Source of the DNA: Nocardia africana NBRC 100379
GTDB lineage: Bacteria > Actinomycetota > Actinomycetes > Mycobacteriales > Mycobacteriaceae
DNA: 64,000 nt
NCBI RefSeq assembly: GCF_001612635.1
Contig: NZ_BDAV01000007.1
Span: forward strand, 1-64,000
Direction: 5' to 3'
Shown here: positions 52,556 to 61,364 of the stretch, in pieces
Numbering within the stretch: position 1 is the first letter of the stretch
How the letters are laid out: the number at the start of each line of letters is the position of its first letter
Notes under the pieces: generated by a model
Database searches by the model: none
Seen by the model: the letters and a program-made list of their open reading frames with translations, nothing else
Told to the model about the DNA's origin: nothing
Position numbers and translations under genes: made by a program

Positions 52556-54016
52556 GTGACAGTGGAGAATCTCGTGCGCGTCGGCGTCGATGCGGACTTC
52601 GTCATGACGATCAACGGTGAGCCTGCCGGCGGAACCGGAATGGCGGACGTGTACAACCCGGCGACCAGGTCGGTGATCGCCCAGGTGCCGGTGGCCACGC
52701 GGCAGGACTTGGACCGAGCGGTCGCCGCGGCGCGGGCCGCTTTCTCGGGTTGGTCGGCGACGCCGTTGGCCGAACGCCAGGCGATCGTATCCGCTATCGG
52801 CGATCGCCTCGAGGAGCGCGCTGAGGACTTCATGGCGCTGTTGACCGCCGAGCAGGGCAAACCGCGCGCTATGGCCGAATGGGAGGTGCACGGCTCGGTT
52901 GCATGGTTTCGGGAGATCGCGAAACAGTCGCTCCCTGAGGAAGTGCTCGAAGACACCGCGGAGCGTCGGGTGATAAGCCGCCACACCCCGCTCGGCGTGG
53001 TCGGCGCCATCGTGCCCTGGAACTTCCCGATCTTGCTGGCCGTGTGGAAGATCGCGCCTGCATTGGTTGCCGGCGATACGATCATCGTCAAACCGTCACC
53101 TTTCACGCCGTTGTGCGACCTGAAGCTCGTCGAACTGGTGCAGGATCTGCTTCCGGCGGGGGTGCTCAGCGCGGTCAGCGGTGATGATGAACTCGGCAAA
53201 TGGATGACCGCGCACGAGGGCATCGCGAAGATCGCCTTCACCGGGAGTACCGATACCGGTAAGCACGTCATGCGCTCGGCCGCCGGCACGCTCAAGCGGA
53301 TCACTCTCGAGCTCGGCGGTAACGATCCGGCTATCGTTCTCGGTGACGTCGATCCGAAAAAGGTTGCACCGCAGTTGTTCTGGGCGGCTTTCCAGAACAA
53401 CGCACAGTTCTGCAATGCGGCCAAGCGCGTCTATGTCCACGACAGCGTCTACGACGCCGTGCGCGACGAATTGGTGGCTTATGCCCGGACCATTGTCGTC
53501 GGCGACGGCGCCGAAGCGGCGACCCAACTCGGTCCGATCCAGAACGAGCCGCAGTACCGCAAGGTAGCTGAGTACTTCGACGACTGCGCCGCCAATGGAT
53601 ACACATTTGCTCTTGGCGGTGTCATCGATCAGGACGCGGCGGGCTGGTTCGTGCCGGTAACCATCGTCGACAACCCCCCGGAGAACTCCCGCCTGGTCGC
53701 GGAGGAGCCATTCGGGCCCATTCTCCCGCTGCTGCGCTGGACAGACGAGGCCGATGTGGTTGCGCGAGCGAACGACACGCTGTGGGGTCTTGGTGCAACG
53801 GTGTGGGGCGCTGACCTGGAGGCTGTGGAGCGGATCGGCAAGCAGTTGGAGGCGGGCACCGTGTGGCTGAACGAGGTACATCAGTACTCGCCGCATCAAG
53901 TGTTCGGCGGTCACAAGCAGTCCGGTATTGGTGCGGAGAATTCACTGCACGGTCTGGCCGAATACACCAACTACCAGACGCTCACCTTGAACAAGGTGGC
54001 CGGAGCGGTCTCCTGA
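52556..54016 (+). CDS. aldehyde dehydrogenase (NAD-dependent)
   Basis: A 486-residue ALDH. VPWNFPILLAVWKIAPALVA (about 160), FTGSTDTGKHVM (about 225), Glu in LELGGNDPAIVLG (about 250), Cys in NNAQFCNAAKRVYV (about 284) and EEPFGPILPL (about 382) are intact. The GTG at 52556 follows AAGGAGCGAACC. It heads an operon with a CoA ligase and an alcohol dehydrogenase, giving the order alcohol to aldehyde to acid to acyl-CoA. The active-site neighbourhood resembles aryl/vanillin-type and betaine-type ALDHs equally well. Confidence 0.9.
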   Translation: MTVENLVRVGVDADFVMTINGEPAGGTGMADVYNPATRSVIAQVPVATRQDLDRAVAAARAAFSGWSATPLAERQAIVSAIGDRLEERAEDFMALLTAEQGKPRAMAEWEVHGSVAWFREIAKQSLPEEVLEDTAERRVISRHTPLGVVGAIVPWNFPILLAVWKIAPALVAGDTIIVKPSPFTPLCDLKLVELVQDLLPAGVLSAVSGDDELGKWMTAHEGIAKIAFTGSTDTGKHVMRSAAGTLKRITLELGGNDPAIVLGDVDPKKVAPQLFWAAFQNNAQFCNAAKRVYVHDSVYDAVRDELVAYARTIVVGDGAEAATQLGPIQNEPQYRKVAEYFDDCAANGYTFALGGVIDQDAAGWFVPVTIVDNPPENSRLVAEEPFGPILPLLRWTDEADVVARANDTLWGLGATVWGADLEAVERIGKQLEAGTVWLNEVHQYSPHQVFGGHKQSGIGAENSLHGLAEYTNYQTLTLNKVAGAVS

Positions 54017-54036
54017 CGGGGCGAGGTGGTCCTTCG

Positions 54037-55626
54037 ATGTCTGAAGCCCTGCCTTTCGCTCCGGAGATCTCGCCGGCGGAGATTCTGCCGTTCGCGGCCC
54101 GGCGCCATCGGGACAAGTGCGCGCTGATAGTCGGTGAAAAGCGGTTCACCTACATCGAACTCGACACGATGTCGCGCCAAGTGGCGGCTGCGCTCCAGCA
54201 CCGTGGCATCGGCGCAGGGGACGTTGTGTCTCTTTACGGTCAGAACAGCTGGGAATGGATCGTCGGCTACCACGGTGCGTTGCGTGCAGGGGCGGTGGTC
54301 AACCCGATCAATGTGATGCTCACCGGGCCGGAATTGACCTACGTGCTCAACGATTGCCAGTCGGGTGCGGTATTCGCAGGCTCTGCGCAAACCGCTACTG
54401 CTGCAGCCATAATGGCCGAGACTCCGTCGGTGAAGCTGTTCGTCGAGTTCGGGGACGCGCCGCAAGAACCTGCGGCGACTCCGTTCTCCGCCCTGTTACG
54501 CGAGGGAACTGCGTTGCTCCCCACCGAGGTCCAACACCGTCCGGGAGATCTGTGCGCGATTGCGTACACATCCGGAACGACAGGACACCCGAAGGGGGCT
54601 ATGCAGTCGCACCAAGCGATCCTGCTCAATTGCGCGCTGACCGCAACGATGCACGCGCGCTCCCGCGACGACATCGTCGTGACGGCTCTCCCGGCAGCCC
54701 ATGTGTACGGGAATGTGGCGATCAATTCTACGTTTCTCGTCGGCGGGACAGTCGTACTGATGGAGCGTTTCGACGCGGCAGCGGCATTGGGCCTGATCGC
54801 CCGCGAGCGCGCCACCATGTTCGAGGGCGTGCCCGCCATGTACTCGATGATCCTCGCCGATGATTCACTCGCCGCCGCGGATCTGAGGAGCCTGCGGTTG
54901 ACAACTGTTGGCGGACAGACATTTTCCGTAGACACCCTGCGGAAATGGCAGCAGCGCTCCGGAGTGCCGATGATCGAGCTGTGGGGAATGACCGAGCTTG
55001 CCGGGCTCGGCACCACGCACAGTCCTTACGCCCCACAGGTGCCCGGATCGATCGGGGTCGCCCTGCCCGGGGTCGAGATCCGAATCGCCGCCCTGAACAG
55101 TGATTCCGGCGACGGAGACCATCAGCGTGAAGCCCCTGTCGGCGAGCCCGGGGAGCTGCAGATACGTGGTCCGCTGGTCATGCTCGGCTATTTCGGAAAT
55201 CCGACTGCGACCGAGGAAGTCGTTCTCCCCGACGGCTGGATGCGCACCGGAGATATTGCCTACAGCGATGAGACACGCCACTTCTTCGTGGTCGACCGCC
55301 TCAAGGACATGATCGTCACCGCCGGGTACAACGTCTATCCAGCGGAGATCGAGCGCGTGATCGCCAGTCATCCGGACGTCGCGATGGTGGCGGTCGGGCG
55401 CCGCCCCGACGATGTGCGCGGGGAAATCGCTGTCGCTTATGTCGTCGCGAAAGCCGGGGCACATCTGCGTGATTCGGATATTCTCGATCACTGCCGAAGC
55501 GGTCTCGCTGCCTACAAACGTCCGCGTGCCGTCGAATTCGTCGACCAGTTACCGACAACCGCGTCGGGAAAGATCATGCGCCGCAAACTCGGCGAGCTCA
55601 CAGAAGAACTGAGGAATACACCGTGA
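54037..55626 (+). CDS. acyl-CoA synthetase (FadD/aryl-CoA ligase-like)
   Basis: A 529-residue ANL enzyme. P-loop YTSGTTGHPKGAMQSHQAIL (about 180), LWGMTELAG (about 318), MRTGDIAYSDETRHFFVVDR and KDMIVTAGYNVYPAEIERVI, and a C-terminal Lys in TASGKIMRRKL are all present. It is 20 bases after the ALDH gene and its stop overlaps the GTG of the alcohol dehydrogenase gene by four bases (GTGA). In context it converts the acid produced by the ALDH into a CoA thioester. Aromatic or medium-chain substrate is undetermined. Confidence 0.88.
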   Translation: MSEALPFAPEISPAEILPFAARRHRDKCALIVGEKRFTYIELDTMSRQVAAALQHRGIGAGDVVSLYGQNSWEWIVGYHGALRAGAVVNPINVMLTGPELTYVLNDCQSGAVFAGSAQTATAAAIMAETPSVKLFVEFGDAPQEPAATPFSALLREGTALLPTEVQHRPGDLCAIAYTSGTTGHPKGAMQSHQAILLNCALTATMHARSRDDIVVTALPAAHVYGNVAINSTFLVGGTVVLMERFDAAAALGLIARERATMFEGVPAMYSMILADDSLAAADLRSLRLTTVGGQTFSVDTLRKWQQRSGVPMIELWGMTELAGLGTTHSPYAPQVPGSIGVALPGVEIRIAALNSDSGDGDHQREAPVGEPGELQIRGPLVMLGYFGNPTATEEVVLPDGWMRTGDIAYSDETRHFFVVDRLKDMIVTAGYNVYPAEIERVIASHPDVAMVAVGRRPDDVRGEIAVAYVVAKAGAHLRDSDILDHCRSGLAAYKRPRAVEFVDQLPTTASGKIMRRKLGELTEELRNTP

Positions 55627-56726
55627 AATCAACCGCAGCTGTCCTCGAATCAGCGAATGCACCACTGGTCCTCGAAGAGGTCGAAATTTCTCCGTTGGCG
55701 CCTCGGGAAGTTCTGGTCAGGGTGGTCGGATGCGGCGTCTGCCATACCGATTTGGGTGTGATTGCTGCGCCTGGCGAGGGCCAGACACCGATTGTCCTCG
55801 GCCACGAAGGCTCCGGCATCGTCGAACAAGTGGGCTCCGAGGTCACCTCACTCTCTCCGGGCGATCGCGTCGTCCTCTCGTACAATTCGTGTGGACGATG
55901 TGACAACTGTGCCGGAGGTATTCCACAGCACTGCCGAGATTTCATGGCGCTGAATCTGACCGGCAGCCGTGTGGACGGCACCTCACCGCTGAGCCGAAAC
56001 GGCGAAGCGGTCCTCGGTGCTTGGTTCGGTCAGTCGTCGTGGGCGCGGCATGCGGTCGTCACCGAACGCAACGCGATCAAGGTCGATGATGGCGTCCCGC
56101 TGGAATTGCTGGGGCCGTTGGGCTGTGGGATCCAGACCGGCGCCGGTGCGGTGCTCAACACCCTCAAGCCCGCCCCCGGTTCATCGATCGCGATCTTCGG
56201 AGCCGGATCTGTGGGTCTGGCGGCGCTGCTGGCGGCGAAGGTAGCCGACTGCGGGACTATCGTTGCCGTCGACATCCAGGAGTCCCGTCTCGCCAAGGCC
56301 ATCGAGCTCGGGGCAACCCACACGGTGAACCCGTCCGAACTGGATGCCGCAGAAGCGATCAGGGCGATCACAGGCGGACTGGGTGCGCAGTATTCTGTGG
56401 ACTGCATCGGATTTCCGAACGTCGTGCGCAGTGCCCTCGAGTGCCTGCAGACGCCGGGAATTTGTGCGACAGTCGGATTCCAAGGAATTCCGAACGAGAT
56501 CACGATCGATCATGGGCAATTGCTCTTCGGTAAGTCGCTCATCGGCGTGATCGAAGGCGATGCTGTCCCTTCGGAGTTCATCCCGCGCATGATCGAGCTC
56601 CATAAGACGGGTCGATTTCCCTTCGACAAGCTGATCGACACCTTCGAATTCGCGGATATCAACAAGGCTATCGATGCCGCACACCGCGGCGATGCGATCA
56701 AGGCCGTGCTCACGTTCGGCAACTGA
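55623..56726 (+). CDS. zinc-dependent alcohol dehydrogenase (aryl/benzyl-alcohol type)
   Basis: A 367-residue MDR-type ADH. Catalytic Zn ligands are Cys/His in GCGVCHTDLG (about 37) and LGHEGSGIVEQVG (about 58). The structural Zn site is a Cys cluster in SCGRCDNCAGGIPQHC (about 89-104). The NAD fold is IFGAGSVGLAALLAAK (about 190) with VDIQESRL (Asp, NAD preference). The spacing fits benzyl/aryl-alcohol dehydrogenases (XylB/AreB). The GTG at 55623 overlaps the ligase stop. As last gene of the operon it supplies the aldehyde to the ALDH. Confidence 0.9.
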   Translation: MKSTAAVLESANAPLVLEEVEISPLAPREVLVRVVGCGVCHTDLGVIAAPGEGQTPIVLGHEGSGIVEQVGSEVTSLSPGDRVVLSYNSCGRCDNCAGGIPQHCRDFMALNLTGSRVDGTSPLSRNGEAVLGAWFGQSSWARHAVVTERNAIKVDDGVPLELLGPLGCGIQTGAGAVLNTLKPAPGSSIAIFGAGSVGLAALLAAKVADCGTIVAVDIQESRLAKAIELGATHTVNPSELDAAEAIRAITGGLGAQYSVDCIGFPNVVRSALECLQTPGICATVGFQGIPNEITIDHGQLLFGKSLIGVIEGDAVPSEFIPRMIELHKTGRFPFDKLIDTFEFADINKAIDAAHRGDAIKAVLTFGN

Positions 56727-57065
56727 ACGATACTGGTCCGGGTGATTCTTCCGGACCGGCAGTGAGGCAGGTTAGTGGACCCTCGCGTGCGAAAGTTTCT
56801 GGTTGCGCTCGCTCACATCGACCGGTCGCGAGGCGGTGCGTCCAGGTTGGCTCACTGCGGCCAGCATCGGCGGGGAGTGTCGCCATCACCTTGAAGGGGG
56901 TTGTTCGCGGCACTCGGCCCGGTCTCGAACCGTGCGTAGCGTCGAGGACGCGAGTGACCCGGCATCCGAGGAAAGGATTTCCGATGACCGGCCCCCTGCC
57001 CTAAGTGTTACTGGCGCTTACAAGTTGGCGGCCGGCTGTGTCGGGCGCCGGATAGGTGGGACAGC
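56727..57065. other. non-coding stretch after the alcohol dehydrogenase operon
   Basis: 339 bases. No gene or obvious hairpin was recognised by eye. It should contain the operon terminator and the promoter for the SGNH gene. Confidence 0.4.
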
Positions 57066-58372
57066 ATGGTCGTGGGTAAATATCTGGCGGCGATTGCCGG
57101 GGCTGCGCTGGCGTTGACCGGTTCGGTCGTCGCCGGCGTGGCGAGCGCGGAGCCGGCCGGGTGCGGCGCTTCGCACTGGGTCGGGAGCTGGATGGCGGCG
57201 CCGTCGGATTCGATCGGCGCCGCGGATCCGGGGTTGATTCCGCAACTATCGGTGTCGAATCAGACCTATCGACTGGTGATCACTCCGCATCGCGGTGGTT
57301 CGGTGTTGCGCGTGCATCTCACCAACCGCACGCGGCCGGTGCCGATGGAACTCGCGCACGTGACGATCGCGACCCAAAGCGCCGGTGCGGCAACACAACC
57401 CGGAACGATGCACGAGGTCACCTTCGGCGGGAAGCAGGTGGTGACCATCGCACCGTGGAGTGATGTGGTCAGCGATCCGGTCGAGATGCCGTTCGCCGCC
57501 TGGCAACCGCTGTCGATCAGCGTGCACGCGCCGGGCCTGGCGGTCTTGCCGACCGAGCATTTCAACGCGAACGCGACCAGCTATTACAGCGTGCCGTCGG
57601 CGGGCGACCAGACCACCGACGCGACCGGATCGCGGCGGCTGCAGCTGAGCACCACGGCGATGCTGTTCGTCTCGGGACTCGATGTGCAGGCGCCCGGAAA
57701 CGTCTCTGCCATAGTCGCTTTCGGTGATTCCATCACCGACGGATACGTCGCCGGCACGATTCTCGGCACCCACAGGACCCGAACGTGGTCGATCGCAATG
57801 TCCGCTACCCGGACTTCCTGCAGCGGCGCCTGGACTCCGCGGGCGCACCCTTCACCGTCCTCGACGCCGGAATCTCGGGCAACCGGGTCACCCGCGCCGG
57901 ATTCATCCCGCAGTTCGGCCCGGCGGCCGTCGATCGGGTACAACGCGACGTCATCGACCAGGCCGGAGTCACCGACGCGATCATCCTCGAAGGCCTCAAC
58001 GACCTCGGCATCCCGATCGGCGCGAGCTACGACGACGTCGTCGCCGGGTACACCGATCTGATCACCCGGCTGCACGTGGCCGGAGTGAAGGTCCATCTGG
58101 CGACCATCCTGCCCGCGGCCAACGCCCTCACCGACGGCATCCTCACCCTGCCCAACGCCGACACGACCCGCCAGCGGATCAACACCTGGATCCGAGGACA
58201 ACATCTGTCCGACACCGTCATCGACCTCGACGCCGCCGTCCGCGACCCCGCCGCCCCCAACACCCTCGCGCGCGCCCTCGCCGGACCCGACAACCTCCAC
58301 CCCAGCCCCGCGGGCTACCGGGCCATGGCCGACGCGATCGACCTCACCTCGTTCCGCGGCGGATGCCGGTAA
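57066..58372 (+). pseudogene. secreted SGNH/GDSL hydrolase, interrupted by one frameshift
   Basis: The N-terminal part (57066 to about 57770) has a signal peptide MVVGKYLAAIAGAALALTGS ... ASA, then a beta domain (WVGSWMAAPSDSIGAADPGL) and the SGNH block I FGDSITDGYVAGTILGT. The next frame continues QDPNVVDRNVRYPDFLQRRL, SGNRVTRAGF (block III), LEGLNDLGIPIG (block) and GPDNLHPSPAGYRAMADAID (catalytic Asp-X-X-His, block V). The shift is one base in the CCC run near 57771: GGCACCCACAGG would restore the frame with one more C. It is either a real pseudogene or a sequencing indel. The intact form would be a secreted esterase of about 435 residues. Confidence 0.78.
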
Positions 58373-58684
58373 CGGCGGGCCTTTCATCGGCCGCTGCAGG
58401 CCGAGCACGAGCAGCGGGGGGATTGTCGGAGCTGGAGCTCCGACAGTCCCAGTCGATCTCGATTCGACAGGATGAGCGGCGTAGAAGCGTCGTTGCGGCT
58501 CGCGTGCACCGTCCTTGTCCGCGAAGGGCTCTCGCGTTCTGAGGCATGCGAGGTCGGAGATTTGTGTGAGCGACCTTTCTCGGAGTGGGTGGGCCGGATG
58601 CGGTATCGGTAGGCGCGCCCGATGGACGGTCGATGGGAGACCGCATCGGGCGAGCCTGCCGGTAGTGCCGCGTCCGGTCTTGTC
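58373..58684. other. intergenic region between SGNH hydrolase and lsr2
   Basis: 312 bases between convergent genes. It holds the 10-base inverted repeat at 58424-58445; no gene was recognised. Confidence 0.45.
58424..58445. terminator. 10-bp inverted repeat, candidate bidirectional terminator
   Basis: TGTCGGAGCT and AGCTCCGACA form a perfect dyad separated by GG, in the convergent gap between the SGNH gene and lsr2. No T-run follows, as is common in high-G+C actinobacteria. Confidence 0.45.
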
Positions 58685-59020
58685 CTAGCTTGCCTTGTTG
58701 TATGCCTCGATGATGTCGGCCTGGATGCGGCCGCGGCTGGAAACGTTGTAGCCGTGGTTCTTCGCCCATTCGCGAATCGCGCCGGTCTGCTGCTTGTCGG
58801 CTGCGGTGCGGGCACCGGCCTTGACCTTGCCGCGCGGGGCGCGGCCGACCTTGCGGGCGGCACCGGTCCACTGCTCCAACGCACTACGGAGCTTGGCTGC
58901 GTTCTTGGTCGACAGGTCGATCTCGTACTCGACGCCGTCGAGGCTGAGCAACACGGTTTCCTCGGCTTTCGATTTGCCGTCGAAGTCGTCGATCAGTTCG
59001 ACGATGACCTTCTTCGCCAC
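58685..59020 (-). CDS. lsr2: Lsr2-family nucleoid-associated protein
   Basis: A 111-residue Lsr2: N-terminal dimerisation domain VAKKVIVELIDDFDGKSKAE with VEYEIDLSTKNAAKLRSALE, a basic linker (GRAPRGKVKAG), and the C-terminal DNA-binding module with AIREWAKNHGYNVSSRGRIQ, containing the RGR AT-hook-like motif. The GTG at 59020 follows GGAGG and aligns with the usual MAKKV start. It bridges A+T-rich DNA and silences foreign genes. Mycobacteriales often carry more than one copy; whether this is the housekeeping or an accessory copy cannot be told from the window. Confidence 0.93.
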   Translation of the reverse strand: MAKKVIVELIDDFDGKSKAEETVLLSLDGVEYEIDLSTKNAAKLRSALEQWTGAARKVGRAPRGKVKAGARTAADKQQTGAIREWAKNHGYNVSSRGRIQADIIEAYNKAS

Positions 59021-59255
59021 GTGGCAGTCCTCCATAGTTTGTCGAAACGTATTGCCGAAGTACCTGACTGGCAAGCTTATGCCGAGTCATTGCAGGCCGA
59101 TCTACAGGACCGAGTGGACACCGCAGGCTGAGCTCGATCATTGGCGGCTTCATCACTAGGGCGGCAGCGCATCCGCCCGTCTACCTCGGAAGCCTTGCCA
59201 CTCCTCGACGGCCGCTGCGGAAGCGGCCATTCGAGCCGTCAAGGCTTTCGCACAC

Positions 59256-59288
59256 GAGAGGACGCTGGTTCGAAACCAGCTGGGGCCA
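59256..59288 (+). other. tRNA 3'-half (T-arm and acceptor strand) - possible att core
   Basis: GCTGG-TTCGAAA-CCAGC at 59264-59280 is a perfect T-stem/loop, followed by TGGGGCC (acceptor strand) and A (discriminator) at 59281-59288. The sequence upstream does not fold as D-arm, anticodon arm or the matching GGCCCCA 5' strand. Such isolated tRNA 3' ends are typical att repeats left by integrative elements. Confidence 0.55.
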
Positions 59289-59989
59289 CTTTGTTGTGCA
59301 GGTCAGCCGTGTTTTCGGCAATTCGGTGTCCGTTGCAAGGCCATTATCTCGGTACGGAACTACCGAGTCGGAGAAGCGGCTGCTCTTCATGACTGCAGTG
59401 CTCGAGGCGGGAAGGAATTAGGTCGCCGGGCACCAGCGAACCCGGACCCCGGCTACCGAGACCGCGCGCCGAGTTCGAGCGGACGCCGGTGTTCCGGGTA
59501 TCAGCCGCGTCGAGCTGTTCCGGCACGTCGTTCGCCTCGTCCGCGAAATCCGGGGCAGGGCAGGGCCACCGACGACACAAGGCGTGATGACAGGCTCCGG
59601 TCCCCCGATGGCGCTGGCGGCCCGCCCCCACGAATGAGCACGATAAGCCGCGCCCGGTCAGCTTCCGGGCTGCGGCGCCCGGAGTGGCGGATGTGCAGTA
59701 TTCGGAAGTGTGTCATGTCGGGTCAGCTCATCGGATACCTTGTGCTGCAACGCGTCCGCTGAGGCGAGCCCTGTGCTGAGGTGGCTCGATTCGAGCGATA
59801 GGTGGCAAGAGCGTACGTCTGCTTTCGGACGATCACCCGACACGAGCGCACAGTCAGTAGTGCGCGCGCACAAATGCCAGCAATCACCGTTGGAATCGTA
59901 CTGAAGACTCCGGGCCGGCTGATGCGATGTTCTTTACCTCAGACGCCGCGAGGCTTTCGATTTTTTGTAGCAACGATGCTGGAGGTTTT
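59289..59989. other. 700-base stretch without recognisable genes
   Basis: No coding pattern or known motif was recognised. The right end is the promoter and leader of the lipase gene (TTTTTTG tract near 59961). It may be the interior edge of a lost integrative element adjoining the tRNA 3'-half. Confidence 0.4.
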
Positions 59990-61324
59990 ATGGGCACGTC
60001 CCGGTTGCGATACCTGACCCTCGCAACGATATCTGCGGTCACAGTCATGGCCGGGGCGGGAACTGCGGTGAGCGATCCCGCCGATATCACTTTCCCCTCG
60101 GACCAGAATCAGCTGCCGCAACTGCCATCGGAACCGCAGATCTACGACCGGCTGCCGATTCCGACACCGGGCAAGGACGCCTGGTACAACGACCCCGAAA
60201 ACACCGCCTCTTACGCGCCCGGCCAGATCGTGCGCACCCGCGAGGTGCAGACCCGGCTGGCTGGCCTTCCCATCCCGGTATACACAAAGCAGATCTTGTT
60301 CCGCTCTAATGATGTCCACGACAACCCGATCGTGACGGCTACGACCGTCATCGTGCCCGGCATCCCGTGGCAGGGCAGTGCGCGGCCGGTACTGTCGTTC
60401 CAGGAGGCAATAGATTCGACTGATTCCTCCTGCAATCCGTCCTACACGCTGCAGGTCGGCACCATGAAGGAATCCACGCTCGCGATCTACTGGCTGATGC
60501 AGGGATTTGCGATCAACGTCCCGGACTTCGACGGCAAGTTCAATACGTTCAACACCTACGACGAGGGCAAGATGGTGCTGGACAGTCTGCGTGCGGTGAA
60601 GAACGACACGACACTAGGCCTCGCCGATTCGGGGATCGCGCTGTACGGGTATTCCGGTGGTGGCTCGGGTTCCATCCGCGCTGCCGAACTGCGCGCCACC
60701 TACGCTCCTGATGTCCGGCTGCTGGGCACCGCGATCGGTGGCGCGCCCGGTGACCTCGTTGCTATCGCGAAGTACGCGATGGCGCCACAGACCGGACTTG
60801 CGGGAATCGGCAATTTCACCATGTGGCTCGGCTTCGCCAGTCTCAGCCGGGAATACCCGGATGTGTTCCGGCCCGAAGAGTTGCTGACCGACGAAGGGCA
60901 GCAGCTACTCCGTGATTTTCAGTCTCGTTGCGTGATCACTATTGCACCGTCGGGTGTGTACCGCCCGATCAGCGCCTATTTCAAACCGGGCAAGTCGATG
61001 GATACCGAACCCGAGGTCTTGCGAGTGCTGGAGAATAATAGCCTCGGCAAATTCATTCCAGACAGCCCGATCCTGTGGTGGCACGGCATCTGGGATGAGG
61101 TCGTGCCACCGTCGACAGTGCTGCCGGCGGTGAACAAGTACTGGGAAAGTGGTGCGGACCTGCGTTTCATCACGGTTCCTGTGCCTGAGCACGGGGTCAA
61201 CGCCGTCACCGGCTGGACTCCTTCGGTGGCTTGGACCAGTGCTGTGCTGCGCGGGCTGCCGCCGGGCCCGAAATTCAATTTGGCATTCCCCGCACCACTG
61301 CCAGCAGGCTTCCCGGGCTCTTGA
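59990..61324 (+). CDS. secreted lipase (LIP family)
   Basis: A 444-residue secreted alpha/beta hydrolase of the LIP/secretory-lipase family. The signal peptide is MGTSRLRYLTLATISAVTVM with cleavage near AGTAVS. DDWYNDPENTASYAPG-like start (AWYNDPENTASYAPGQIVR), the nucleophile motif YGYSGGGSGSIRAAELRATY (about 210), Asp in GIWDEVVPPST (about 370) and His in PEHGVNAVTG (about 400) are all visible. GGAGG lies five bases before the ATG at 59990. It is followed after 40 bases by a PucR-type regulator on the same strand. A triacylglycerol or ester substrate outside the cell is expected. Confidence 0.88.
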   Translation: MGTSRLRYLTLATISAVTVMAGAGTAVSDPADITFPSDQNQLPQLPSEPQIYDRLPIPTPGKDAWYNDPENTASYAPGQIVRTREVQTRLAGLPIPVYTKQILFRSNDVHDNPIVTATTVIVPGIPWQGSARPVLSFQEAIDSTDSSCNPSYTLQVGTMKESTLAIYWLMQGFAINVPDFDGKFNTFNTYDEGKMVLDSLRAVKNDTTLGLADSGIALYGYSGGGSGSIRAAELRATYAPDVRLLGTAIGGAPGDLVAIAKYAMAPQTGLAGIGNFTMWLGFASLSREYPDVFRPEELLTDEGQQLLRDFQSRCVITIAPSGVYRPISAYFKPGKSMDTEPEVLRVLENNSLGKFIPDSPILWWHGIWDEVVPPSTVLPAVNKYWESGADLRFITVPVPEHGVNAVTGWTPSVAWTSAVLRGLPPGPKFNLAFPAPLPAGFPGS

Positions 61325-61364
61325 TCGGATCGGTCGACAGGGGTTCGTTGTCTTGGGAGGACGC

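Noticed and set aside
59256..59288. A complete tRNA gene.
   Set aside because: The bases upstream do not form D- or anticodon arms and no GGCCCCA 5' acceptor strand is found within about 90 bases.
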